This document shows, piece after piece, positions 32,952 to 42,569 of a stretch of DNA of 64,000 nucleotides. The notes under the pieces were generated by a model. The model was given only the letters and a program-made list of their open reading frames with translations, was not told the origin of the DNA and searched no databases. The first letter of the stretch is position 1, and the number at the start of each line of letters is the position of its first letter. Source of the stretch: Saccharomycopsis fibuligera x Saccharomycopsis cf. fibuligera (Eukaryota > Ascomycota > Saccharomycetes > Ascoideales > Saccharomycopsidaceae); assembly GCA_001936135.1 (NCBI GenBank), contig CP012809.1:3893501-3957500 (forward strand), given 5' to 3'. Position numbers and translations under genes: made by a program.

Positions 32952-35327
32952 GTTTTTCTGCACTAATAATGAAAGAATGACGCTGATGATTTCTCTTTAC
33001 TACTTTGGAGGAGTGGTATCAGTTCAACACACAATAGTTTTTGTCCTATTGTTGACTGTATGGCACACTGTGACTGAAGTGAAATAGGTAATTTCTTTTT
33101 CCTTGCGGTGGTGTTTGATAATCCTTGAACAAATGTGACAGGACACCGTTGTTGTGGGCTCTGTATTAAGGTTAGCGAGAAGTGAAGGATCAGAAGCGAT
33201 CAACGCTAGCGTTCTTAATTAACGAGAAAGTATATTTATAGGGAAAAAAGAGAAAAAGAAACAAAAAAAAAAAAAAAAAAGTATGGAATGGAAACTAAAA
33301 GCAGATCAAGAGGCGATTTGAGAGAACAAAGCGAAAGAGATGATGAAAGAAGATCAAGGATCAAAAATCAAAAATCAATGCGTCGAGAAAAAACACCTGA
33401 GATGGAAAAGACGAAAGGGAAAAGGAAAAAGAAATAAAGGACAAAGCAGACAAAAAGAAAGAAGCAAAACAAGAATGTTAGTGACCACCGCTGTCTCGTG
33501 TATAGTTGTCACCGCCGTGTATACAAGCAACTGAGTAAAAATAGAAAAAGAGAAGAAAAAATAAAAATAAAAATAAAAAAAAAATAAAAAAAAAAATAAA
33601 AAAAAAACTTTCTGTTGCGAAGCTTAATTATGGGCACGCGTGTTTTTACTAAATGCACTATGTAATATACTCATACGATCCAACTTGTCATTCTCTCAAG
33701 CATGGCCCAACTTGTCACACTGTCGCTTTGAGGAACTACAGCACTACTTACTTACTACAAAGCGATATCGAAGCACGACCTCACCAAGTTGAGCATCTTG
33801 GGCAAAACACATTCTAGTTAGCCATGGGCTCCCTGTAGAGGGTTCCCTGTAGAGAGGTTAAAAAAATGGTTCCTGGCAACTACACACCAGCGCTTGGCTT
33901 TCTTTGGATTATACAAGCACGCCTCTGCCAAAACTTCCAAGAAGAACTGACATTTAACTCAGACTTTTCTTGCTATCAGAAAACTAAAAACAAAAACAAA
34001 ACTCCGAGGAGACCCAAGTTTGTGGAGCTTTTGCCCAGAAAATTGCAAAAAGGTTAAATCAAACGCAAAACAGAAATTCTGAGACAAGCAGTACGATACT
34101 CAAAGTGTCTGTAAAGCTGACAAGCCAAGAAAGGAGCTAATGACTCGTAAATCCAGCATAGAGCCAAGAGAAGCTATATAACGAGTTTATGGCTGGGCCG
34201 CTCTACTACTCTTGCCAAATCATGTTGTTAGTTGCGCGTGCCGTGATTGCTGATAGGTAGCTAACGTGGTTTTTTAAAAAAAATAAAATGCACAAACCGG
34301 TGAAGAGCAAGGAAATTATAGCAAAGCATTGCCAGTTTGGGCTTTTATAGTATGCAAAGTATTGCTTTTTGTTTGGCACTTGAGATATTTTGCTTTTGTA
34401 AATAAAACACACCATTTTTTGGCTCACTTTTACAACTGCGTGCTAGCTTACCCAACCCTTGCTATGTGGTAGAAGAGGAGCGTGTCGTAGTATTGAACTT
34501 TTTTTTTATTTTTGTTCAAGTAGTTGAAAGAAGGACTACGCAACAGTTGGATCACAAATGAGTACATTGAGTTAAAGCTCTGATGAAACAGTGTACGTAG
34601 GAGACGGGGTGAACAGCTATCATGGACCCTGCAAAAAACATCTCGGACTGCGATTGCCATTTTCTAGTAAGTTGGTGCAGGCCTATTGACTAAAAATTTA
34701 AGCTCCCCAATTGAGAGTCGTGAGTCAAGTGCATTACAGCCTGCCCACGAACCAGTTGATGGTTGTAACTGGTGATGAATTGAAACTTGTCTCAAAGATT
34801 ACCAAATAATTTAACGGTGAGAGAACATATATCCAGAAAGTAGACTGCTGTACAAAGAGTGTGCTGCAAAAGAAATTAGAAAATCTTTTCGGTATAAAAC
34901 ATTTCAAAGGTTTACTGGTTTCACTGCTATCAGCCACACTCCATAGCATACAATCTTTTTTTTTTTTTTTTTTTTTTTTTGGAGATCTTACGATTATCAA
35001 TAACGCCGTGCACTACAGCAAACCTTTTGAGGTTTTAAATTTTTCATTTCGGGCTTGTCTTAAAATATTCATGCTTCCCACTGCTAGGGGTTGGCAAATA
35101 AACGCAAAGTAAAGAAAAAAAAAAAAAAATGAAAAAAGATTAAATAGACGATTCAGTTTGTGCAGTAATCCAGCAGTTTTATCACTTATTACTGGTTGCT
35201 CATCGCTCAGCACAAGCCGCTTCAGCCGAGACTATAAGCATTATCCAGCCAGGACGGATAAATGGCCGTAGTAGTATCAATGGTGTCCGGTGATGTTTGA
35301 ACAGATAGCATATGTAACCACGCACAA

Positions 35328-35351
35328 ACACACACACACACACACACACAC
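35328..35351. repeat. (CA)12 microsatellite
   Basis: Uninterrupted CA dinucleotides in the long intergenic region. Confidence 0.9.
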
Positions 35352-36186
35352 CTCTACATACATAGTGTACGAGCCAGACCTCTACTGATTACTGAAGACT
35401 GTTATTTATTGTGATTTGATGAAAGCACAATGCGGCTACTGAAAAAATATCCACGGAAACTCCGAAATCTGAATTGATCAGCACGGCAGCGGCAGCCGTA
35501 GTAATCAATCAATGGCTAGAAAAGAAACAGGAACGGAAAAAGAAAAAAGAAAAAAGAAAAAAATAAATAAATAAAAAGCAACAGCCGTTCCAGCCGTTCC
35601 AGCCGTTCCCATAGGGCTAGCAGACCCTATATGAAGCGCAGTTGAGTGAGACTTCACAACGAATAAGCTCTGTATCGCAAAGTTGCACCCACCAGCGATG
35701 AGTGCGGCTCCCGGACCGAGCAGCCACAATCGCGCGCGGAGAGATCTTCCGACAAACGACAGTTGGGTATTGTCTGCTGCTGCTCGGACACCTGGCAGCG
35801 TCGCCGAGAGGCTGCAACGGCTGTTACATCCAGTGCTAACTGGGCTGTCTGTCTGTCTGCCTGCCCTCTCCTAATCACATCCCAGCGCTAACTAACGGTC
35901 TAATTAACAACTTTTGTTTACAGGTGAGTAGGGCTGTCTTCCCGTCATATGGACACACAACAGTGGGTGGTGTTTGTGGTAGTGGACGTCTGGGCCGGCT
36001 GTTTGGTCGGTGGGGCGGTACAGGAGCGCAGCGTCCGTAGAGTTTCCTGCTGAAAAAGGCGCGGTTGCGAGCCCTTGGGCGGGCCGCATCTGTCAAAGCT
36101 GCTTAAAACCTCGCATACCCTTCAACATTGCTGATCCACATCCACCGCCAGTACTAAAGGGCTCTGGATGCACACGCACATATAGA

Positions 36187-36189
<3 letters not shown>

Positions 36190-36227
<38 letters not shown>

Positions 36228-36228
36228 G
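36190..36228. repeat. (TA)n microsatellite
   Basis: About 19 alternating TA units, about 170-210 bp before the STP-like ATG. Confidence 0.85.
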
Positions 36229-36399
36229 TATATTCGCACCCAGCCCCATACAACACACGTCCTCCGAGCACACGCTACCTTTTGCTCTGGTGTGTCTTTC
36301 TCTTGAATTTCCTCTTCCTCTTCCTTTTCCCCTCCTCCACATCTACTTCCAATACACAAGCACAAGGATAATCACAATCAAAATCACAATAACACCACC

Positions 36400-38292
36400 A
36401 TGTACTCTCCAATATCTTCCACTGTGCCCGCTCCCATGCTCCCAACATCAGCCTCTCATAGCGCTAGCCGCTCATCTGCTAGTACAACTCCACCACCTCA
36501 ACTTCCACCAGTCTCCCACAACATCAAGCACAGCAACAATAGCAACCAGTTGCTTCCCTTGCCGCCTCTTATCCTACCGCCAATAACAAATAACTCGCCT
36601 CGTCGTTCATATCCACAGAACCAACCGCAACTGCAGCTACAACCGCAGTTTGTCCATCATCATCACCAGTATAATAGTCATTACCAGCCTCCAAGTTTGA
36701 GCGATGCTGACTTTACTGTATCTTCAGTGCACAATATCCATATTGAAGAAAATCAAGCGCCTTTATCCTACGTGGATGCTAACGCTTCCAGCAGCAATAA
36801 CGACAACTACATTAGCAATAACAATAGTAATAATCATCATCATCACCATCATCATCACCCCCACCACCAGCTCCACCACAGTAATGCCGCCAACACTAAT
36901 TCACACAAAATGGTTAAACTTCCATCCGTCAATCAAACCCTTAGCGATCTCAACTATCTTCTAGGCCCAACTTCTCCGCCTCTTAGTCAACCCCAATCAT
37001 TATCACAGTCAACCTCAGGCCACTCACAATTGCAGCAGCAGCCCTCGACAGCTAGCCGCGGTGTCGGTGGGCTACTGAAAATGCCGCTCCTGCTGCACTG
37101 CGCTTCCACCCTGCAGCACACCGGTGCCGCTTTCGAACATCCAAGTAGCATCACCACCACCACCACCACCACCGCCATAAACCACCACCAACAGTATAAT
37201 CCACTACACAAGAGCTATTCAACAGACAGCGTTCCAAACATTTCATCATTGAGTCTACGACACGCTGCTAGTAGCAGTACCATAGCGGGCACCGATAATA
37301 CTTCTACTGCTACTACCTCAAACAGTCCGCGTTGTTCCACTCCAGTATCTGCTGCTCTCTCAAACACTCTTGCGTCAACATCTTCTCCGAAAAACCCATC
37401 GCCGCTCCATAATAGATCCCAAGCTTCTTCGCCCCGCGTCACTCAACATGGTCATAGAATAGTCTCCAAACCAACAATATCCCGCTCGCATTCTCCTGTT
37501 GGAGGTAGCAGCGAAAATATCAGCACTGAAACTAACACCACTGCTTCCAGCAGTACTAGAAAACGCAAGAAGAAGGAATGTCCTAATTGCCATAAAATGG
37601 TTTCTAACCTAGCTACTCATAAGTCCACCCATATTAGCAAAAACGTCAAACCCCATGTTTGTGAAGTATGCCAACGTGGTTTCACGAGACTTAATGACTT
37701 AACCAGACATACAAAAAGACACTGGAAGGATAATTTTGAATTATCTATGGAAAGCAACCAGTCCAACTCTCCTGAAGCTTCAAACAATAACAGTAATGAC
37801 GACTTGTCTTGTGATGGTAATAATGAACCTCGTCAGGACGCAAACGGAAATTTTACTCCTGCTAGTAGTGCTGCTATATCAAACCATCTATTCAAACCAA
37901 TGATTTTCAAGTGTCCATACTGGGAAGCCAATACCACTGCTTCAGCCAGCAGCACTGAAAATTCTACTCCGTCTTCACCGTCTTCAACAACGTCTCCACA
38001 TAACTCCCATCATCATAATCACCACTCCAGTGGCAAATGTCACGCTACTGGAATTTTCTCCCGTGGTGACACTTTCAAGAATCATCTTAAAGCGCTCCAT
38101 TTCAAGTATCCCGAAGGTACAAAGAAAAAGGAAAGAGCCTCGGTGAGCGGTTATTGTAAACAATGCGGCGAGTTTTGCGAAAATGGGGTTGAACAATGGC
38201 TAAACGAGCATGTCTTGAATAACTCATGTTCGGGGATTGTTAACCAGTGTGCTTTTACCTATGATAGAGGGAATAAATCAAAAGCCAGTTGA
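36400..38292 (+). CDS. STP-family C2H2 zinc-finger transcription factor (Stp3/Stp4-like)
   Basis: A nuclear DNA-binding regulator, 630 residues. The N-terminal 390 residues are Ser/Thr/Pro/Gln/His-rich with a His run (HHHHHHHHPHH). Finger 1 (about 394-412) reads CPNCHKMVSNLATHKSTH and lacks the usual aromatic/Leu spacing. Finger 2 (about 423-443) is canonical, CEVCQRGFTRLNDLTRHTKRH. A third module is typical of Stp proteins: CHATGIFSRGDTFKNHLKAL, HFKYPEGTKKK, then CKQCGEFCENGVEQWLNEH. Here its leading CPYW is separated from CHATG by a Ser/Thr/His-rich insert of about 35 residues. I see no sign of the N-terminal processing motif of Stp1/Stp2, so I favour the Stp3/Stp4 side. Known relatives control amino-acid permease genes or less defined targets. 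Confidence 0.85.
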   Translation: MYSPISSTVPAPMLPTSASHSASRSSASTTPPPQLPPVSHNIKHSNNSNQLLPLPPLILPPITNNSPRRSYPQNQPQLQLQPQFVHHHHQYNSHYQPPSLSDADFTVSSVHNIHIEENQAPLSYVDANASSSNNDNYISNNNSNNHHHHHHHHPHHQLHHSNAANTNSHKMVKLPSVNQTLSDLNYLLGPTSPPLSQPQSLSQSTSGHSQLQQQPSTASRGVGGLLKMPLLLHCASTLQHTGAAFEHPSSITTTTTTTAINHHQQYNPLHKSYSTDSVPNISSLSLRHAASSSTIAGTDNTSTATTSNSPRCSTPVSAALSNTLASTSSPKNPSPLHNRSQASSPRVTQHGHRIVSKPTISRSHSPVGGSSENISTETNTTASSSTRKRKKKECPNCHKMVSNLATHKSTHISKNVKPHVCEVCQRGFTRLNDLTRHTKRHWKDNFELSMESNQSNSPEASNNNSNDDLSCDGNNEPRQDANGNFTPASSAAISNHLFKPMIFKCPYWEANTTASASSTENSTPSSPSSTTSPHNSHHHNHHSSGKCHATGIFSRGDTFKNHLKALHFKYPEGTKKKERASVSGYCKQCGEFCENGVEQWLNEHVLNNSCSGIVNQCAFTYDRGNKSKAS

Positions 38293-38966
38293 GCATTTCG
38301 AAACACTACGGGCAAAGCCAAAATGGATTCTTGCTAAAATGAATTTATTTTTTTTTTCCTTTATTGATGTCAATTTACGACTTTATGATCCTACAAAAAT
38401 AAATAAAATTCAGCCGTTTTTCTTTAAAAAAAATTTTGCGTGTCATTAGTTTCTATTTCGAAGATAATTCTTTTTAATATTTTTTTTTTTTTCTTCTTTT
38501 GATTCTCCCTGTGTACTATTTTATATAAAATTTCCCTCTCCGTTACACCCTGCTTGCTTGCTTGCTTGTTCCCTCCTCCTCCTACATCTCCCTCTTAACG
38601 ACATTTAACGACTGCCTATTTACTAATCCTAATATACTCTATATTCTGTTTCAACCACCCATTATTCTTTATTCAATTTGAAAACAATATCAAAAACATT
38701 TCTTACGCTCTGTTTTTTTTTTTCTTTTAATTTCTTTGCCTTACTTGTAGATAGTCAGTCCTCTTCAAAAACCAAAAGTCAACTGTCTGGCCAAGAATGA
38801 TACTCAGTAAAAATATCCGTGTTCATGTTACAGAAAAGCAGTCTACCCATTAACACAAATACTCAAAGCTTCAAAGGAAGGCTTAAAAAAAATGAAAAAA
38901 TGAAAGCAAAGAAAAAAAAAAAAGCCAAAACTAAACAATGATGATTGTATTAGCAGTAAAAAAGAG
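38293..38966. other. 3' flank of STP-like gene
   Basis: 674 bp of AT-rich sequence with T-rich tracts and CT-rich patches. No gene was seen before the tRNA-Asp. Confidence 0.5.
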
Positions 38967-39038
38967 CTCCGCGACGGGGAATCGAACCCCGGTCGTCCGC
39001 GCGACAAGCGGACATTCTAGCCACTAAACTATCACGGA
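38967..39038 (-). tRNA. tRNA-Asp (GTC)
   Basis: A 72-nt cloverleaf on the minus strand, with the TCCGTGA/TCGCGGA acceptor arm, box B GGTTCGATTCC and anticodon GTC (39003-39005). It closely matches yeast tRNA-Asp. A T6 Pol III terminator follows (plus-strand A run at about 38958-38963). There is no intron. A solo LTR starts 79 nt upstream of its 5' end. Confidence 0.97.
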
Positions 39039-39117
39039 ATTTGTTGAGTTTTGGCCTTTTTGTTGTTTTGCGGAGGAATTCCTTTCATGTCAATGGCTTT
39101 TAAAAAGTATCATAAAA

Positions 39118-39519
39118 TGTTGAATTTATACCAATTAGCATCTTTCATACCGTTCATTTGGTATAATCTCCTTTTTGGTAAACTGCCTTTTGCGGCCGAG
39201 AACATTTGGGCGCATGCGTAGTTGCCAAGGTGAACAACATCAAAGATGTGATGGAAAATTTTTCATCACCTGAGCATTATGGGTGAGGAATGAAATTATT
39301 ATATATAGTTTGAAAAACAGAATGTTTTTATTTAGTGATATAGTTTATAATAAAGCAAGGAATATAAGTCCAATTTAATTACTAATTAAGTTACATCAAA
39401 AACTAGTATCTCAGTAAGTGGCTATCCTTCACTACTAGAAGAGAGACTGATCTAACCAGTGCTACTCAGAGGAGACAACCTCAGGTATGGGTAGCAGATC
39501 TAGTCACTATACTCTGACA
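39118..39519 (+). mobile_element. Solo LTR 1 (402 bp) of an LTR retrotransposon
   Basis: It begins TGTTG and ends GACA (TG...CA). It is flanked by a perfect 5-bp duplication TAAAA (39113-39117 and 39520-39524), so it is a complete solo LTR. It is similar along its length to the copy at 41066-41454 in the same orientation, and has a 19-bp extra block near its start. It sits 79 bp upstream of tRNA-Asp, the usual target zone of Pol III-guided yeast retroelements. Confidence 0.9.
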
Positions 39520-39850
39520 TAAAAATTGACGAACATTGAGTTCTAGACCTATATCGACGTACGAATACGTAATATTATTTACTCAATATTTTTCTATAAT
39601 CTTCTATTTGATTCTACAATATGCACATTCCACATAATACAGTATTTGGTATAAGGCATATTGTGTATTCACTACTATTAATATACGCTAATATGTGTTG
39701 TATTCAGTCTGATTATTATTTATATACGGTTCAGCCCGATATTGTTATATATTTATTACTATTTAGTTACATTAGAAATATAAGGCTTTTACAATCAACT
39801 AATGGACTCTAAAGATAAAAAAGACTACCAAGTCCGGAAAAAATAATAAC

Positions 39851-39966
39851 AGCATTTCCCCCAATATAATAACAACTGAAATATACTGTATATACTATAT
39901 AGACAAGTTTATGAGGTTGTGTTTTCCATCTTGTGTGTGAAAAAAAAAAAAAAAAAAAAAAAAAAA
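39851..39966 (+). repeat. Poly(A)-tailed repeat copy, arm 1 of an inverted pair
   Basis: It contains ATAATAACAACTGAA and ATATACTGTATATACTATAT, then TTGTGTGTG running into A27 (39940-39966). The same order recurs on the minus strand at 40768-40880, with about 33 extra nt before the TTGTGTGTG end. The tail suggests a retroposed RNA 3' end. Confidence 0.6.
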
Positions 39967-40671
39967 GAATAGCCTAACCTAAATCGCTTTGCAGCAAGAG
40001 GAGCCAGGTCGATAATTTGGCACTTGGTACTTGGTGGGTAATGTGCATATGTAAGGCAGCCGAGACAATGGCAGTTCTAGTGAAGGAAGTTGACATTTGG
40101 TTTTGTATATCGTGAAGAAAAATAAGCTAAACTCGCTTCTGGCTTAGGATTACATACCGTTACTAACTTTCTTTGGAACGCAAAACTTTCCTACTTGTTC
40201 TATATACTGAATGCATAATCAGTTAATTTATCGCCTCGCACATATACAATAACATAAATCTATAAAACATAGATTATGAAACATAATGCTATGAATAGCC
40301 CACCCAATTCTCTTTTGACACATCACTGTAACCTCCCTTTTAAGAAAGTATACTACGACGCTGTCTGAAATTGACTATTCAATCAGAAGTGCTCACTATT
40401 TTTCTATTTAGTTTTATTTTATCATCGCCTGATCTACCAATCAGCCTAACTAGAAAAACTGTACTATATATCGAAGGAACCAAATGTCTGCTATGAAAAA
40501 CTAAGACAAATATCATTTAATAATCCTCTTGTAAGGTGCTTTCCCAAATAGTTTTGTTTCAATAAATGAATCCAAAAACGATTTGCTTACGTTTAGACAT
40601 ATGTTAGCTTCTTTATAATAATAAGATAAACATAAACATAAGTAAAGGAAATAGTGTAAACAAAATAATTG

Positions 40672-40880
40672 TTTTTTTTTTTTTTTTTTTTTACACAAAA
40701 ACTCGCTTTATTGCTTCCATATATAATTGATAGAAAATCCAATCTTATAAGCTTATATATATTTTTTTCACACACAATATTGGTTCATTATTTCTATATA
40801 AACGATAGAAAATATAATCTTATAAACTTATCTATATAGTATATACAGTATAGTTCAGTTGTTATTATATAGGGGAAACT
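40672..40880 (-). repeat. Poly(A)-tailed repeat, arm 2, with partial tandem copy
   Basis: Read on the minus strand, 40880-40762 matches arm 1 (39851-39966) and ends in an A run. It is followed by a second, more diverged copy of its last 70 or so nt (about 40760-40672) that ends in A21. Both units share TTATAAGATT and TTTTCTATC before the A tail. Confidence 0.6.
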
Positions 40881-41065
40881 TATACAAGTGAAAACACAGT
40901 TAGTATTAGTTGGAATTTAGTGGACTAGTTGGATTTGAAACAAATATAGCAGAGATTCTAGTTTAAGATGGTTAATGATTCGGTTTTCGAGGGTCATTGT
41001 TTTGTTGTCGACAGGTAAAAAGAAAGGGTCTTACTTCAATACCATCTTCCACTCACCGAGATAAC

Positions 41066-41454
41066 TGTTGGAATTATACCGTTCATTAGGTATAATTTCC
41101 TTTTTGAGTAAACTCCTTCTTGCGGCCGAGGACATTTGGACGCATGCATAATTACTAAGGCAAACAACATTAAAAATGCCATGGAAAATTTGTATCACAT
41201 GAGCATTATGGATGAAGAATGAAACAACTATATATAATTGGAAAAAAAACAGAATGTTTTTATTTAGTGATATAGTTTATAATAAAAGCAAGGAATATAA
41301 GTCCAATTTCATTACTCAACTAAGTTTCATTGCGTAACTAAGATCTCAGTAAGTGTCTACCCTTCACTACTCGAAGAGAGACTAATCTAACCAGTGCTAC
41401 TCAGAGGAGACAACCTCAGGTATGGGTAGTAGATCTAGTCACTATATTACGACA
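41066..41454 (+). mobile_element. Solo LTR 2 (389 bp), same family as LTR 1
   Basis: It begins TGTTGG and ends GACA, with a perfect 5-bp flanking duplication ATAAC (41061-41065 and 41455-41459). It aligns with LTR 1 along its length, roughly 85% by eye, including GCGGCCGAG and CAACCTCAGGTATGGGTAG. It lies 283 bp upstream of tRNA-Val. Different target duplications show that the two LTRs are separate insertions and not the two ends of one element. Confidence 0.9.
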
Positions 41455-41480
41455 ATAACACCGATGTGTTCTCTAATTTA

Positions 41481-41684
41481 TTAGCGCAGTGATGCAGAAA
41501 TAAGACTAGAAATTGAAACAGTTTTCCAATTAAAGTCCTTATCTTTCCGTAGGAGGGAGTATTTATTTTGAAATATCAAGTTGCCGTCGATCTCGGTTAA
41601 TTCTCGTGTATCGCTGGATGGAATGATGAGGTTGTACCAGATCAATGGTACGTTTGGAAGCCTGATCAGAGGACGCATAGCCAT
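41481..41684 (-). CDS. Small hypothetical ORF (67 codons) between LTR 2 and tRNA-Val
   Basis: Starts with ATG and has a balanced, non-repetitive composition (for example RLPNVPLIWYNLIIPSSDT and DKDFNWKTVSISS), unlike most short frames here. It has no membrane span, signal peptide or motif I recognise, and a TATATTTAAA-like run lies just upstream. It could be a small gene, a fragment of a lost gene, or chance. Confidence 0.25.
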   Translation of the reverse strand: MAMRPLIRLPNVPLIWYNLIIPSSDTRELTEIDGNLIFQNKYSLLRKDKDFNWKTVSISSLISASLR

Positions 41685-41737
41685 GCCTTAAAATTTAATA
41701 TATTTAAAGGTTCTCACCAACTTTCAGGGTAATATTT

Positions 41738-41811
41738 GGTTTCGTGGTCTAGTTGGTTATGGCATCTGCTTAACACGCAGAACGTCCCCAGTTCGATCCT
41801 GGGCGAAATCA
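41738..41811 (+). tRNA. tRNA-Val (AAC)
   Basis: A 74-nt cloverleaf: acceptor GGTTTCG/CGAAATC, box A GTGGTCTAGTTGG, box B AGTTCGATCCT, and anticodon AAC (41772-41774). It is nearly identical to baker's yeast tRNA-Val(AAC). A T6 terminator follows at 41812-41817. No intron. Confidence 0.97.
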
Positions 41812-42569
41812 TTTTTTGCTAACTTTTGAGCTGCTTATTGTCTAACAACAAGTGTCATCATATGTGATAGTTCCTATTAGGAAAACTATGGCATCTTAGG
41901 AATCTAAGGGTCTTTCTAATGTTGTGTGCTCCCCTCCTCAGGATGCAGTTTTTTTTTGTGAGTTTTTTTATGCATGTTGAGCGGAAATACACCTCAAATG
42001 AAAATATTTTCATTATTACCCTTATTAAATTTTTTTATAAAAAGCAGGGTACTAAACAAATATACCATTTCAGTGGTACCACACTCAACTTTAGTACCGC
42101 AAAGAACCGTTCGGCAAATCCCGCGCAATGAAAAATTTTATGGTATATGGAATTTCTCGAATTTTTCACCCATTCTGCCTTTGAAAGCCTTCATATTAGT
42201 CATAAACTCCTGTCACCGGTGACTGAAAACGCATCTCTCAGAAGCAGCTCCACTTCACTACTCCGTTACAGGCATTACTCATCGATCACCCGTCACTTTT
42301 AGTCTCCCGTGAAATAATTTCTATTTATTTATACTCGTTTCTGTCTTGCTTGTCAGGTCATTTGTTTTGACTGTCGAACTCTGGTATAATTGATATTTTA
42401 TTAGAGCTCTAATTTTGAGTTACTTTCTTCCTTTTCTTTTCCTGCTTTTGTATCAACTTTTGTTTACCCTTTCATACAATAATACAGGACTTTATCACCT
42501 TTTAATTTATTTGTTTGCTTAAATATTAAGTTTTTTATCAACTTTCGACAATATCACTTTTATTTCACT
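41812..42569. promoter_or_regulatory. Upstream region of 2-isopropylmalate synthase gene
   Basis: 758 bp after the tRNA terminator, T/C-rich in the last 200 bp before the ATG. I see no TGACTCA and no clear CCGGNNCCGG Leu3-type site. Confidence 0.45.

Larger units (their letters stand above)
32952..36399. other. Long divergent intergenic region before the STP-like gene
   Basis: 3.4 kb with no gene I can support. It contains A-rich tracts (33243-33282 and 33555-33605), a T23-type tract near 34958-34980, a (CA)12 microsatellite at 35328-35351, a triple AGCCGTTCC repeat near 35583-35609, a GC-rich stretch (about 35590-36110) and a (TA)n run near 36190-36228. Short open frames exist on both strands but none carries a recognisable motif. 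Such length is common upstream of regulatory genes in Candida-type yeasts, so much of it may be promoter and leader for the zinc-finger gene. Confidence 0.55.
39525..41065. other. AT-rich repeat region between the two solo LTRs
   Basis: 1.5 kb without a gene. Apart from the inverted poly(A)-tailed repeat copies it is AT-rich, and I see no reverse-transcriptase or gag coding sequence. Confidence 0.55.

Noticed and set aside
39118-41454. One full-length retrotransposon with LTRs at both ends
   Set aside because: Each LTR has its own perfect 5-bp target duplication (TAAAA and ATAAC), and the 1.5 kb between them has no coding sequence. They are two separate solo LTRs.
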